Shown here: positions 1 through 10,628 of the stretch, in pieces | Position numbering within the stretch: the stretch's first letter is position 1 | How the letters are laid out: every line of letters begins with the position of its first letter | Source of the DNA: Myroides profundi | GTDB lineage: Bacteria; Bacteroidota; Bacteroidia; Flavobacteriales; Flavobacteriaceae | Assembly (NCBI RefSeq): GCF_000833025.1 | Contig: NZ_CP010817.1 | Span: 682,001-746,000 of the forward strand | Length of the DNA: 64,000 bases | Direction: 5' to 3' | Made by a program: the position numbers and the translations under genes | Notes under the pieces: generated by a model | Told to the model about the DNA's origin: nothing | Seen by the model: only the letters and a program-made list of their open reading frames with translations | Databases searched by the model: none

Positions 1-298
1 CCTCTGGCATTAAGTTTCTAATTTCTATAGAATCTTGTGCCGTAGTATTGTTAAAAGCGATGGACTTTAGGTGTGCATTTTCTAAAACTAGAGCGTCATT
101 CTCTGTTTTTAGATGCATATACTCCTTGAAATTGTTTACATTTTCATAGACATAACCAGTCACACCATTCGCTGAGCTAATAAACGAACTTTGGTGAAAA
201 GTATGCGTTTGTATTATTAGCCCGAATGATATGATTAAAAGCAGCAAAAACAGTAGCTTAGTACTGTTTTTTATAAAGAAATTGATTATCTGCTGCAT
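1..298 (-). CDS. mreC: Rod shape-determining protein MreC, N-terminal part
   Basis: This is the first 99 codons of a gene that runs off the left edge. The ATG at 298 begins nine bases after the mreB stop. The product starts with a short cytoplasmic tail, one hydrophobic membrane segment (about residues 12-28), and then a helical stretch rich in N, E, K and L (about residues 50-85) that resembles the dimerising coiled coil of MreC. MreC is a membrane-anchored periplasmic scaffold that links MreB filaments to the cell-wall elongation enzymes. The assignment rests on the position directly after mreB, the membrane-plus-coiled-coil layout and sequence character. The beta-barrel domain that would settle it lies outside the window. 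Confidence 0.85.
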   Translation of the reverse strand, partial: MQQIINFFIKNSTKLLFLLLLIISFGLIIQTHTFHQSSFISSANGVTGYVYENVNNFKEYMHLKTENDALVLENAHLKSIAFNNTTAQDSIEIRNLMPE

Positions 299-307
299 AA
301 GTTATTC

Positions 308-1336
308 TTATTTGATCAATACACTTTTGTATTTGTCAATGTTCTTGATTGCTAGACCAGTACCTCTTACAACTGCTCTTAAAGGATCTTCTGCAATATA
401 TACAGGAAGGTCAGTTTTCTGAGAAATACGTTTGTCTAAACCTCTAAGCATAGAACCTCCACCTGCTAAATAAATACCAGTATTATAGATATCAGCAGCA
501 AGTTCTGGTGGAGTTTGAGATAATGTTTCCATTACAGCATCCTCTACACGTTGGATAGATTTATCTAAAGCTTTAGCAATCTCTCTGTAAGATACAGTTA
601 CTTGTTTTGGTTTACCAGTTAATAGGTCACGCCCTTGAACTAGCATATCTTCTGGAGGAGTTTCTAAATCTTCAGTAGCTGCTCCGATTTGAATTTTGAT
701 TTTTTCTGCTGTACTTTCTCCAACGAATAAGTTGTGTTGTGTACGCATATAATAGATGATATCATTAGTGAATACATCACCTGCAATTTTTACAGATTTG
801 TCACATACAATACCTCCTAAGGCAATTACAGCAATTTCAGTAGTACCACCTCCGATATCTACAATCATATTACCTTTAGGTTGCATAATATCTACTCCAA
901 TACCAATTGCAGCAGACATAGGCTCATGTATAAGGTAAACCTCTTTACCATTCACACGTTCACAAGATTCTTTTACAGCACGCATTTCTACTTCTGTGAT
1001 TCCAGAAGGTATACATACGATCATACGTAATGCAGGTGTAAACATTTTTTTTCTTAATGCAGGAATGCTCTTGATAAAGAGGCTTATCATTTTTTCTGAA
1101 GCATCGAAATCAGCAATAACTCCGTCTTTTAATGGGCGAATTGTTTTGATATTACCATGCGTTTTTCCCTGCATCAAGCTTGCTTCTTTTCCGACAGCAA
1201 TAATTTTACCCGTGGTCCTATCTCGGGCAACAATAGAAGGGTTGTCTACAACAACTTTTCCTCCATGGATGATTAGGGTATTCGCTGTTCCAAGGTCTAT
1301 AGCGATATCCTCAGTCATAAAATCAAAAAATCCCAT
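308..1336 (-). CDS. mreB: Rod shape-determining protein MreB (bacterial actin)
   Basis: The 342-residue product has normal MreB length. It carries the actin-fold nucleotide-binding motifs: phosphate-1 loop IAIDLGTANT (about residues 11-20), phosphate-2 loop VDIGGGTTEIAV (about 159-170) and the adenosine motif YLAGGGSMLRGL near residue 290. MreB polymerises under the inner membrane and steers lateral wall synthesis with MreC, MreD, PBP2 and RodA. The start is the ATG of MGFFDFMTEDIAIDLG. mreC follows after nine bases, so the two should be co-transcribed. A TACTTTTG box on the minus strand at 1377-1384 could be the -7 element of its promoter, although no good -33 element is seen there. purH lies just upstream in the same direction, an order often seen in Bacteroidota. 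Confidence 0.97.
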   Translation of the reverse strand: MGFFDFMTEDIAIDLGTANTLIIHGGKVVVDNPSIVARDRTTGKIIAVGKEASLMQGKTHGNIKTIRPLKDGVIADFDASEKMISLFIKSIPALRKKMFTPALRMIVCIPSGITEVEMRAVKESCERVNGKEVYLIHEPMSAAIGIGVDIMQPKGNMIVDIGGGTTEIAVIALGGIVCDKSVKIAGDVFTNDIIYYMRTQHNLFVGESTAEKIKIQIGAATEDLETPPEDMLVQGRDLLTGKPKQVTVSYREIAKALDKSIQRVEDAVMETLSQTPPELAADIYNTGIYLAGGGSMLRGLDKRISQKTDLPVYIAEDPLRAVVRGTGLAIKNIDKYKSVLIK

Positions 1337-1389
1337 ATAATTAAAAGGCTTTTATAGTTAATATTTTAATGCTTTACAAAAGTAGTAAA

Positions 1390-2916
1390 TTAATGTTTAA
1401 AATGACGAATTCCTGTACAAACCATCGCGATATTATTTTCATCACAATAATTGATACTTAGATTGTCTTTGATAGACCCTCCAGGTTGGATTACAGCTGT
1501 AATTCCAGCGTTGTGAGCTATTTCTACACAGTCAGGGAATGGGAAGAATGCATCACTAGCCATAACAGCACCTTTAAGCTCTATATTAAATGAATTAGCT
1601 TTTTCGATTGCTTGACGTAAAGCATCTACACGAGAGGTTTGTCCTGTACCAGAAGAGCACAGTTGACCATCTTTTACTAATACAATTGTATTTGACTTGG
1701 TGTGTTTACAGATTTTAGAAGCAAATAACAAATCTTCTATCTCCCTGTCAGAAGGTGATAATTTTGTAACGTTTGTTAATAGCTCTTTATTGTCTGTAAT
1801 ATTGTCTTTATCTTGAACTAAAATTCCGTTTAAGCAAGTACGTACTTGTTTCTTAGGAAGTTCAGTTTCTTTTATTACTAAAATAATTCTGTTTTTCTTT
1901 TCTTTTAAAATCTCAATAGCAGCTTCGTCGTATGCTGGAGCGATTACAACTTCGCAGAATAATTTGTTGATTTCTTCAGCAGTTGCTACATCAATAGTGT
2001 TGTTTGCAATTAAAACACCTCCAAATGCAGAAGTAGGATCTCCAGCTAAAGCATCTAGGTAAGCTGCTTTCATTGTGCTTCTTTGAGCTACACCACAAGC
2101 GTTATTGTGTTTTAAAATAGCGAATGTAGGAGCTTCATTTTTAAACTCATTCATTAAGTTTACAGCTGCGTCTACATCTAGTAAGTTATTGTAAGATAAT
2201 TCCTTTCCGTTTAACTTATCAAAAAGGGCATCAAAGTTTCCGAAGAAGTGACCTTTTTGATGAGGGTTCTCTCCATATCTAAGTTCATTTCCATCAGCTT
2301 GGCTAATTTTAAGCACTGTTTCATCTGTATTGAAATAGTTAAAAATAGCTCCATCATAATGAGAAGAAACATGGAAAGCCTTAGTCGCTAATAATCTTCT
2401 GTTTTCTAAAGTAGTTGCTCCATTATTCTCTTGAATCATCTGTAAGAATAATTCGTATTCGTTAACAGAAGCCACGATTACTGTATCTTTAAAGTTTTTA
2501 GCAGCAGCTCTGATTAAAGAAATACCTCCGATATCTATTTTTTCAATAATATCAGCTTCAGGTGCTCCAGATGCTACAGTATTTTCGAAAGGGTATAAAT
2601 CTACAATGACTAAATCAATTTGTGGGATTTCGTATTCTTTCATTTGAGCAACATCTCCTTCGTGATCTTGTCTATTAAGAATACCTCCGAAAATTTTTGG
2701 GTGTAATGTTTTTACTCGTCCTCCTAGAATAGATGGATAAGAAGTTACATCTTCTACAGGTACAACAGGAATGTTTAATTCTTTGATGAATGTTTCTGTA
2801 CCACCAGTTGAATAGATAGTTACATTGTGCTTGTGTAACTCTTTTACGATTGGCTCTAATCCGTTTTTATCAAAAACTGAAATTAGTGCTGATTGAATTT
2901 TTTTAGTTGTGTTCAT
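1390..2916 (-). CDS. purH: Bifunctional AICAR formyltransferase / IMP cyclohydrolase
   Basis: PurH catalyses the last two steps of de novo purine synthesis: formyl transfer to AICAR and ring closure to IMP. The N-terminal MGS-like cyclohydrolase domain contains YSTGGTETFI and LGGRVKTLHPKIFGG. The C-terminal transformylase domain carries the Lys-His motif AILKHNNACGVA. I take the ATG at 2916 (MNTTKKIQSALISVFDKNG, 508 residues), because the longer frame to 2940 adds eight unconserved residues and overlaps a TACTTTTG promoter box at 2938-2945. It lies upstream of mreB with a gap of about 50 bases, so some read-through into mreB is possible. Confidence 0.96.
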   Translation of the reverse strand: MNTTKKIQSALISVFDKNGLEPIVKELHKHNVTIYSTGGTETFIKELNIPVVPVEDVTSYPSILGGRVKTLHPKIFGGILNRQDHEGDVAQMKEYEIPQIDLVIVDLYPFENTVASGAPEADIIEKIDIGGISLIRAAAKNFKDTVIVASVNEYELFLQMIQENNGATTLENRRLLATKAFHVSSHYDGAIFNYFNTDETVLKISQADGNELRYGENPHQKGHFFGNFDALFDKLNGKELSYNNLLDVDAAVNLMNEFKNEAPTFAILKHNNACGVAQRSTMKAAYLDALAGDPTSAFGGVLIANNTIDVATAEEINKLFCEVVIAPAYDEAAIEILKEKKNRIILVIKETELPKKQVRTCLNGILVQDKDNITDNKELLTNVTKLSPSDREIEDLLFASKICKHTKSNTIVLVKDGQLCSSGTGQTSRVDALRQAIEKANSFNIELKGAVMASDAFFPFPDCVEIAHNAGITAVIQPGGSIKDNLSINYCDENNIAMVCTGIRHFKH

Positions 2917-2937
2917 GTTGTGTTTTTTGTCAATGCG

Positions 2938-2945
2938 CAAAAGTA
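2938..2945 (-). promoter_or_regulatory. Probable -7 element of the purH promoter
   Basis: Read on the minus strand this is TACTTTTG, a match to the flavobacterial TAnnTTTG box, 22 bases ahead of the chosen purH ATG. No clear TTG -33 element is visible at 17-23 bases, so the call rests on the -7 box and its position. Confidence 0.45.
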
Positions 2946-3108
2946 ACTATTGTCTATGTATTTATAAAGTTTAATGTAGAAGTTTTTTAGCTTTCTTTTT
3001 ATTTTATTTCTAATAATGATTAATTTAGAAAAATATCTCCTTGTTTTTTGAGTTGTTCATAAGATTAGCGAGGTTGTGTAATGGTTAAAAAGTTAATGGA
3101 ATTCCCTT

Positions 3109-4356
3109 ATGAGATTGTATTTAAGACTTTTATCAACTAGTTTTGGTTTTGCAATTAATGCGTTGCGAATTAATAAACTGCGTACAGCCCTTTCTTTTTT
3201 AGGGGTTACTATTGGTATTTTTTCTATCATAGCCGTATTGGCTGCGGTAGATTCTATGGATAGGAATATTAGAACTGAATTAAGCGGCTTTGATAGAAAT
3301 ATGATTTATGTTTTTGATCGCTCTTTTGGTCCAACAGAAGTACCTAAATGGAAGTATGAGCAGTTTCCAAAGATGAAGTACGATGAGTACGATTATCTTA
3401 AACGAAATCTAACCAATGTAGAGTATGCATCGTTTAATTATTTTACTAAGTCTGAACAGATGAAGTTTGGAGCGAACTATGCTGAAGTTATTATGAGACC
3501 TAGTTCTTCTGATATGCAGTTTCTCGATAATGTAAAAGTAATTAATGGACGTTTTTTTAATGAATCAGAAGCAGCTAATGGAGTACCTGTTGTTGTTATT
3601 GGCCATGAAGTTGCTAATACACTATTTGAGGATTTTGATCCAGTAGGTCAGTATGTTCGGCTCTATGGTAAGCGTTTTACAGTTATAGGAGTTATTGAGA
3701 AACAAGGGTCTATAAGTGTTGGAGGGAGTCAAGATGAGAGTGTTTATATGCCTGTGAATATAATGAGACAGATGTTTGGTGATAATAGTTTAGCATCTAC
3801 TACAGTAGTGATTCTTAAACCTAGTAAAGATGTAGACATTAAGCAGTTTGAAGATGAAATAGCAGCGAAATTAAGATTGTATAGAGGATTGAAAGAAGGA
3901 GAGGATGATAATTTCTTTATTAATGTGTTTGGGGGAATGCTAGATATGATTGAGAAGATTATTGGGCAAATGAATGTCGTGGGGTGGATTATTAGTGGCT
4001 TTTCTTTATTGGTAGGTGGTTTCGGTATTGCTAATATTATGTTTGTATCAGTGAAAGAACGTACTCATCTTATCGGAATTCAAAAAGCGATTGGAGCTAA
4101 GAGCCATTTTATCTTATTTCAGTTTTTGTTTGAAGCGGTGATACTTGCGCTTATTGGAGGGCTAGTTGGTATTGTGATGGTGTGGGGGATAGGTCTATTA
4201 GTGACTAGTTTACTAGACTTTACTTTTGTATTGAGTCTTTCTAATATTTTTATAGGATTGATGTTATCAGGTTTTATTGGAGTATTATCAGGATATTTAC
4301 CAGCTAGATCAGCTGCGAAGTTAGATCCTGTAGAAGCCATTAGAATGGGAGGATAA
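3109..4356 (+). CDS. MacB/FtsX-family ABC transporter permease
   Basis: The 415-residue protein has the MacB/FtsX layout: one membrane helix near the N-terminus (about 28-50, starting LRTALSFLGVTIGIFSI), a large periplasmic core domain (about 50-280), then three C-terminal helices (about 290-312, 335-360, 370-395). The C-terminal ARSAAKLDPVEAIRMGG ending is the characteristic tail of this family. Such permeases pair with an ATPase to drive envelope processes such as lipoprotein or peptide movement, rather than classical substrate channelling. No ATPase gene is adjacent, so its partner and substrate are unknown. It is transcribed alone, divergently from purH, and is closed by a strong terminator. 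Confidence 0.9.
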   Translation: MRLYLRLLSTSFGFAINALRINKLRTALSFLGVTIGIFSIIAVLAAVDSMDRNIRTELSGFDRNMIYVFDRSFGPTEVPKWKYEQFPKMKYDEYDYLKRNLTNVEYASFNYFTKSEQMKFGANYAEVIMRPSSSDMQFLDNVKVINGRFFNESEAANGVPVVVIGHEVANTLFEDFDPVGQYVRLYGKRFTVIGVIEKQGSISVGGSQDESVYMPVNIMRQMFGDNSLASTTVVILKPSKDVDIKQFEDEIAAKLRLYRGLKEGEDDNFFINVFGGMLDMIEKIIGQMNVVGWIISGFSLLVGGFGIANIMFVSVKERTHLIGIQKAIGAKSHFILFQFLFEAVILALIGGLVGIVMVWGIGLLVTSLLDFTFVLSLSNIFIGLMLSGFIGVLSGYLPARSAAKLDPVEAIRMGG

Positions 4357-4367
4357 TAACTAGAAAT

Positions 4368-4407
4368 AAAAAAGGATACTAATTATATAACTAGTATCCT
4401 TTTTTTA
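4368..4407 (+). terminator. Rho-independent terminator, usable in both directions
   Basis: An AGGATACTA / TAGTATCCT stem is flanked by an A-run and followed by seven T. It lies between the convergent permease gene and accD, so it can serve both strands. Confidence 0.85.
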
Positions 4408-4425
4408 TGCTCTAACCTTAAGAGA

Positions 4426-5280
4426 TTATCTCATAGGTCTATTTAAGATCAAATCTAAGTATTGATTTACATTCTTTTTCAGATCTCTTCTGTGTGTAAT
4501 GAAATCAAGGAATCCGTGTTCTAATAAAAATTCAGAAGTTTGAAATCCTTCAGGTAAATCTTTACCTGTTGTATCTTTTACAATTCGAGGACCTGCGAAA
4601 CCGATTAATGCACCTGGTTCAGCTATATTGATATCACCTAACATAGCGAAAGAAGCTGATATACCACCTGTTGTAGGGTCTGTACATAATGAAATATATG
4701 GAATTTTAGCATCGCTTAGCATTGCTAATTTAGCAGATGTTTTTGCCATTTGCATTAATGAAAAACCTGCTTCCATCATACGAGCTCCTCCTGATTTTGA
4801 AATCATTAAGAACGGTATCTTATTTTTTAATGAGTAGTCTATACCACGTGCGATTTTTTCTCCTACTACAGATCCCATAGAACCTCCAATAAAAGCAAAG
4901 TCCATTGCAGCAACTACTAATTTTTCTCCTTTTGATTGACCAACAGCGACTTTAACAGCATCTTTTAATTGTGTTTTAGTCATTGCTTCTTTTAAACGAT
5001 CTACATACTTTTTAGTATCTTCAAATTTTAAAATATCTTTTGAAGAAAGGCTTTTGGCTATTTCTTTGTAGTCGTTGTTGTCAAAAAGAATTTCAAAATA
5101 TTCTTTACTACCAATACGAACGTGATATCCATCTTCTGGACTCACCCATAAATTTTGTTCTAACTGATCTTGATCAATTATCTTTCCAGTCGGAGATTTA
5201 TACCATAATCCTTTTGGAATATCTTTTTTGTCTTCTGTTGGCGTCTGAATACCTTTTTCTTTCCTTTTAAACCAAGCCAT
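4426..5280 (-). CDS. accD: Acetyl-CoA carboxylase carboxyltransferase subunit beta
   Basis: AccD, with AccA, transfers the carboxyl group from biotin to acetyl-CoA, the first committed step of fatty-acid synthesis. The crotonase-type core is clear, with [16 protein letters not shown] and [19 protein letters not shown]. The length (284 residues) is usual. The N-terminal region aligns with the E. coli protein ([14 protein letters not shown]..., [14 protein letters not shown]), but all four cysteines of the usual C4 zinc ribbon are replaced: KSPTG and WVSPEDG stand where CxxC pairs are expected. I recall the same loss in other flavobacterial AccD proteins. fbaA lies 44 bases upstream in the same direction. 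Confidence 0.95.
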   Translation of the reverse strand: MAWFKRKEKGIQTPTEDKKDIPKGLWYKSPTGKIIDQDQLEQNLWVSPEDGYHVRIGSKEYFEILFDNNDYKEIAKSLSSKDILKFEDTKKYVDRLKEAMTKTQLKDAVKVAVGQSKGEKLVVAAMDFAFIGGSMGSVVGEKIARGIDYSLKNKIPFLMISKSGGARMMEAGFSLMQMAKTSAKLAMLSDAKIPYISLCTDPTTGGISASFAMLGDINIAEPGALIGFAGPRIVKDTTGKDLPEGFQTSEFLLEHGFLDFITHRRDLKKNVNQYLDLILNRPMR

Positions 5281-5324
5281 AAAATGTTTCTTTTGTTTAT
5301 ACTAATTTGAAAGCAAGGGGGGAA

Positions 5325-6392
<1,068 letters not shown>

Positions 6393-6438
6393 AGTTGTGT
6401 GTTTAAATTTTGTACAAAAATACTAATTATTATTTGAA

Positions 6439-9006
6439 TTAGAATGGATAATTAATCCCAACGTTTAAGACTGATTCTTTTAAGCTAAACTCTTTGAACC
6501 ATTTTTGTCCTTTATCTTGTGCTGGATTATATGTTTTGAATCCCATATCTAACCTGAATACAAAGAAACTAAAATCATATCTCAATCCTAGTCCCGATGC
6601 TACTGCCATATCTTTTAATGAAGAAACGCCGTTAAAGGTATAGGTATTATCTTTAATATCGTCAAATACATTCCAAATATTTGAGGCATCTACGAAAAGC
6701 GCTCCATACCACTTACCACCAATGTTGAAACGGTACTCAGTACTGAAGAACAATTTCATATTCGCTTCGTTGAAGTCATTGATACCGCCACTTTGCCCAG
6801 GCCCTAATCGATAAGATTGCCATCCTCTGTTATCATTTGATCCACCAGAATAGTAACTTCTTGAGAAAGGAATAGAATTAGAATTACTATAAGGAATTGC
6901 TAGTCCAGCGAAAGCACGCATTGCAACAACACGTTTTTTTCCTAGATCAAAGTATTTAACGAAGTCTACCTCTGTTTTTACATATTGAGAAAACTCCACA
7001 TCCATTATTGTCTTTTTCCCTGTAGGACCTATTTTAGAACTTGTATTTTGCATTAATAAGTTCATAAGACCACCTGCAGACTCTACTTTAGCTTTTAGAG
7101 TATAGAAGCTGTTGTCTAATAGATTAGTTCTAGTTGTATTCGTGAATGTAATATTACTTGCGATAATTAAGTTGTTTTCAGATAGACGCACACGTCTTTC
7201 TTCTATACTTCTTATTTCTTGATGATCTTGAGCTGAGATACCTAGAGGGTTACTTGAATCTAGAGCATCTTTTATAAATAGATTACTTCCTCCCTCAGCT
7301 ATCGTTAGGTTGCCATTTTGATCATAGTAGTCTGGGTTAATAGTCGTATAGTGTTTAGATAAATCATTTAATCTGTCATAAGAAGATTTATAAACACTGA
7401 AGTAATTACTCGGATTGGTATTTCTAATGTATTGTATATTAGCTAAATCAACACTGAAGCTGTTTCTTCTAGATGGTAACCACGTATAGTTTACTATAGC
7501 AGTTAAGCTATTTTTATCAAGACCTATGTTTTTCTGTTTTGTATGACCAAAACTCATAGAAGTCGTAGGTAACATACTCTTAGGGATTAACCTATCTGTA
7601 TTTAAAGGGAATAATAAACGAGGAAAGGTTAATTTAATGTCTCCACCATATTCAGTGACATTGAAGAATACATCATTAGGGTTGCTCATTTGGCGAGAAG
7701 ATCCTAATGACCCTTTTAAGTTTATTTCTAATATCTCAGCACCTCTAAAGACATTTCTGAACAGTAACCCCATACTACCACCTATACCGAAATCTTGGAT
7801 ATTCGAGTGAGTAACATCAAATGATGGATTGAAAGTCATTTTTTTACGAGAAGTAAGATAGATATTACTGATTAGTGACTGACCAGTAGTATCTCTTTTA
7901 TCTTCTATATATTCTATAACAGGGTAGTTGAAAGTACGCAAATTACTGATAGAACGAGATGTTAATACCCTTCTGAAGTCACTAAAAGTACTTCCTTTCG
8001 TGATAAATATAGCATCTGTAAGAGCCTTTGGCTTATACTGAAGTTTTGTAGAACTATAAATATTAAAGTTGTTATAGTGAATACTATCTAAGACGTATTC
8101 TTTGTTTTTAGAACTATTATCTGTGAAGATATTTACGTCACTAATCGTATATATTTTAAACGGAACTTCTTTTAATGAATCCCCTGACTTTACTGTTCTG
8201 GGATCAATGATCAATTCTATATTCGCTCTGTTTTTTTTATTGATGATAGTATCTACTTCATAGCGAATATTTAATTCTTGAAAGTAATACGCACCATTAT
8301 CTCTAAAGTCTGTCGCTAATCTTTTTCGCTCTTCTTCGAAGTTTTTAACATCGAATACAGTATTGCTCTTAATTTTAGACTTAGATAGAGACTTAATATA
8401 TAAATCTTCTAAAGCTTTCGTACTGATATTAGCGTTAATACTATCTATAACATACGGCTCTCCTGTAGTAATGCTATATGTGTTTTTTACTTTCTTTACC
8501 CCAGTAGTATCTAGTTGAGTTGTAATTTTTGTATCAAAAAAACCTTTGTTGAAATAGTAGTTTTTTAAACGAATCTTAGATTTATTTGTTCTAAGACTGT
8601 CGTATAAAGCAGGAGCTTCTCCTGTTTTTAGAAGGAAGTTATTAATCCCAGATATAATAAAAGACTCCCCTAAGCGGTCAACTTGTTTTTTAGAAAGAAC
8701 ACTTTCCATGACTCTTTCTTTACTAGGATTCTCTTTTAGCCATACTTGATATAGCGAATCAGCATTTGGCTTCGCTAGGTTATACAGATATAGTCTTAAC
8801 CTCATATTAGTCATGGGAAAAGTACTGTTCGGGTGTTGGTATAGCTGTGCTATAACCTCTTCTTTAGATATTTTTTTACCATTTTCGAGAATGGTATTAT
8901 CCATTAATAGAGCACGGTCGTTTGGAACCTGCTCAGTGATAGAGCATGCAAAAAAACTTATGCTCATTAATAGAAATAGTAGTATTTTTGGTAAAAATCT
9001 GCTCAA
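6439..9006 (-). CDS. tamL: TamL-type BamA/TamA family outer-membrane lipoprotein
   Basis: The 855-residue protein begins with a lipoprotein signal (MSRFLPKILLFLLMSISFFAC, acylated Cys21). POTRA-like repeats follow (about residues 60-330), then an Omp85-type 16-strand barrel that ends in phenylalanine (NVGINYPF). Barrel signatures include the late NRGWQSYRLGPG and YRFNIGGKWYGALFVDASNIW segments, typical of the surface-antigen domain. In Bacteroidota, TamA is found as such a lipoprotein (TamL) that works with TamB in outer-membrane protein or lipid delivery. No tamB is in the window. A divergent 23S-type methyltransferase gene starts about 40 bases away, and a TATTTTTG box at 9029-9036 on the minus strand fits a promoter. 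Confidence 0.88.
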   Translation of the reverse strand: MSRFLPKILLFLLMSISFFACSITEQVPNDRALLMDNTILENGKKISKEEVIAQLYQHPNSTFPMTNMRLRLYLYNLAKPNADSLYQVWLKENPSKERVMESVLSKKQVDRLGESFIISGINNFLLKTGEAPALYDSLRTNKSKIRLKNYYFNKGFFDTKITTQLDTTGVKKVKNTYSITTGEPYVIDSINANISTKALEDLYIKSLSKSKIKSNTVFDVKNFEEERKRLATDFRDNGAYYFQELNIRYEVDTIINKKNRANIELIIDPRTVKSGDSLKEVPFKIYTISDVNIFTDNSSKNKEYVLDSIHYNNFNIYSSTKLQYKPKALTDAIFITKGSTFSDFRRVLTSRSISNLRTFNYPVIEYIEDKRDTTGQSLISNIYLTSRKKMTFNPSFDVTHSNIQDFGIGGSMGLLFRNVFRGAEILEINLKGSLGSSRQMSNPNDVFFNVTEYGGDIKLTFPRLLFPLNTDRLIPKSMLPTTSMSFGHTKQKNIGLDKNSLTAIVNYTWLPSRRNSFSVDLANIQYIRNTNPSNYFSVYKSSYDRLNDLSKHYTTINPDYYDQNGNLTIAEGGSNLFIKDALDSSNPLGISAQDHQEIRSIEERRVRLSENNLIIASNITFTNTTRTNLLDNSFYTLKAKVESAGGLMNLLMQNTSSKIGPTGKKTIMDVEFSQYVKTEVDFVKYFDLGKKRVVAMRAFAGLAIPYSNSNSIPFSRSYYSGGSNDNRGWQSYRLGPGQSGGINDFNEANMKLFFSTEYRFNIGGKWYGALFVDASNIWNVFDDIKDNTYTFNGVSSLKDMAVASGLGLRYDFSFFVFRLDMGFKTYNPAQDKGQKWFKEFSLKESVLNVGINYPF

Positions 9007-9045
9007 AGTAGTATAGTCAATTTTCAGTCAAAAATACAGTTTTTT

Positions 9046-9780
9046 ATGGTTACGAAAAACCAAATCAAATTAATTAAGAGTTTACATCAGAAAAAATATA
9101 GAAAAGAACACCAACTTTTTATTGCAGAAGGAGTTAAGGTGATAGGCGAATTAGTTAAATCTTCTCTTGTTTTAGAACATATATATTGCACTGAGGAGCT
9201 TCATTTTAATGTTCCACAGTCAAAGGTTTCTATTGTTAGTAAAGACGATTTAAAGAAAATGTCTGCTCTGAGTACTACTTCTAATTGTTTGGCTGTATTT
9301 CATTGTACGGAACAAGAGACTGTAGATTATAGTGATCTTATCGTTGCTTTAGATGATATTAGAGATCCAGGTAATCTAGGGACTATTATACGATTATGTG
9401 ATTGGTTCGGGATTAAGCATATTATTTGTACCAGTGAGACAGTAGATGTTTATAATCCTAAAGTAGTACAAGCTACGATGGGATCTATTGCCCGTGTAAA
9501 TATTGTTTATGGAGATTTAACAGAATTAATAAGAGCAGGAGGAGAGCTACCTATTTATGGAACGTTTATGGATGGTGAGAATATCTATCCTAAGACTGTA
9601 GCGAATAAGGGTATTATCATCATGGGAAATGAAGCTAACGGTATTAGTAATGCCATAGAAGATTTAGTGACTGATAGAATAGCTATTCCGCGTTATGGAA
9701 ATTTACAACAGACCGAAAGTTTAAATGTAGCCATGGCAGCCTCTATCGTACTAAGCGAATTTAGAAGACATAATTTTTAA
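9046..9780 (+). CDS. TrmH/SpoU-family RNA methyltransferase
   Basis: The protein has 244 residues, with an N-terminal RNA-binding (L30e-like) substrate domain and a C-terminal SPOUT knot domain. The three SpoU motifs are present: LDDIRDPGNLGTIIRLCDW (motif 1), IIMGNEANGIS (motif 2) and PRYGNLQQTESLNVAMAASI (motif 3), which together form the S-adenosylmethionine-binding knot. The family 2'-O-methylates ribose in rRNA or tRNA. The exact target cannot be read from the sequence, though RlmB-like or TsnR-like activity is likely. It is a single gene, divergent from tamL and closed by a terminator. Confidence 0.92.
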   Translation: MVTKNQIKLIKSLHQKKYRKEHQLFIAEGVKVIGELVKSSLVLEHIYCTEELHFNVPQSKVSIVSKDDLKKMSALSTTSNCLAVFHCTEQETVDYSDLIVALDDIRDPGNLGTIIRLCDWFGIKHIICTSETVDVYNPKVVQATMGSIARVNIVYGDLTELIRAGGELPIYGTFMDGENIYPKTVANKGIIIMGNEANGISNAIEDLVTDRIAIPRYGNLQQTESLNVAMAASIVLSEFRRHNF

Positions 9781-9786
9781 TAGCAT

Positions 9787-9819
9787 AAAAAAAGGGAACT
9801 TAAGTAAGTTCCCTTTTTT
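9787..9819. terminator. Bidirectional terminator
   Basis: A GGGAACTT stem closes on AAGTTCCC with a 4-base loop. It is flanked by seven A on one side and six T on the other, between the convergent methyltransferase and sprT genes. Confidence 0.88.
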
Positions 9820-9829
9820 ATATCTGTTT

Positions 9830-10627
9830 TTAATGAAAGGTAAAGTTGACGAATATTCCTCTAGATTTCATTGATTCTATATTTCCTGTCCATGGACTTT
9901 GTGCATTTTTATCTCTGATTAACTCATCATTAATTCCGAATACCCCTCTAATAGAAGGTGAGAATTTAAAGTATTCAAAATAAAGATCCACTCCAACTCC
10001 GACTTCATAGTTAGCTGTAAGCTTTTCTACTCTCCAGACTCCTTCATAGTTATCACTATCTACTTTATTGTTACTTCCTAAGTTTAAGTCTAAAGAAAAA
10101 CCTCCTAATACATAAGGACGTATATTTCCAGTTCTCAAAGCAGAGAATTTTAATAATAAAGGGAAGTGCAAATATGTTGCACTAGTTGATTTTTGAGAAG
10201 AACTGTTTAACTCGTATTCTGAAGGCTCTAGGTTATTGTGCTGTGTAGCATAATAATCATAGATAAGCGCTCTTGGGAAAGACAATTCTCTTTTAGCATA
10301 TGTTAGTCCTGGTTCAAAACGCAAGTCTAGATGCTCCATGATACGCAAGTTCCCCACAAGACCAACATTAAATCCCATAGATGACTTAACTTGGATCTCA
10401 GTATAGTCATTAGGGTATTTTTCTTTTAATGCTTGTAGCTTGTGATAATAGTCTGCATTATAATCGAACTTGTAATTGTATGAATTAACTCCTAAGTAAT
10501 AGCCCCAATGTACACGTTGTTTGTCCCAATCTCTTTTGTTAAGCATGGGATTTTTACCAAATATCCATTGCCCATAAGACTGTGAGCTAACGAATAGAAT
10601 TAAAAAAAATACAATTAGTCTTTTCAT
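9830..10627 (-). CDS. sprT: PorT/SprT, type IX secretion and gliding outer-membrane protein
   Basis: This is a 265-residue outer-membrane barrel protein with a clean signal peptide (MKRLIVFFLILFVSSQSYGQ) and an aromatic C-terminal end (FVNFTFH). The PorT family, SprT in Flavobacterium, is needed for type IX secretion, which exports proteins with C-terminal sorting domains. I assign it from its size, barrel character and position directly after ubiE, where sprT lies in flavobacteria. I use the ATG at 10627 rather than the longer frame to 10657, since the signal peptide starts there and the extra residues come from ubiE overlap. It starts one base after the ubiE stop, so the two are probably one transcript. 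A generic porin-family label is the fallback. Confidence 0.8.
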   Translation of the reverse strand: MKRLIVFFLILFVSSQSYGQWIFGKNPMLNKRDWDKQRVHWGYYLGVNSYNYKFDYNADYYHKLQALKEKYPNDYTEIQVKSSMGFNVGLVGNLRIMEHLDLRFEPGLTYAKRELSFPRALIYDYYATQHNNLEPSEYELNSSSQKSTSATYLHFPLLLKFSALRTGNIRPYVLGGFSLDLNLGSNNKVDSDNYEGVWRVEKLTANYEVGVGVDLYFEYFKFSPSIRGVFGINDELIRDKNAQSPWTGNIESMKSRGIFVNFTFH

Positions 10628-10628
10628 A

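Noticed and set aside
308..1340. Plus-strand frames over mreB
   Set aside because: Shadows of the real gene in other frames, with no domain or codon support. The same holds for other antisense frames in the window.
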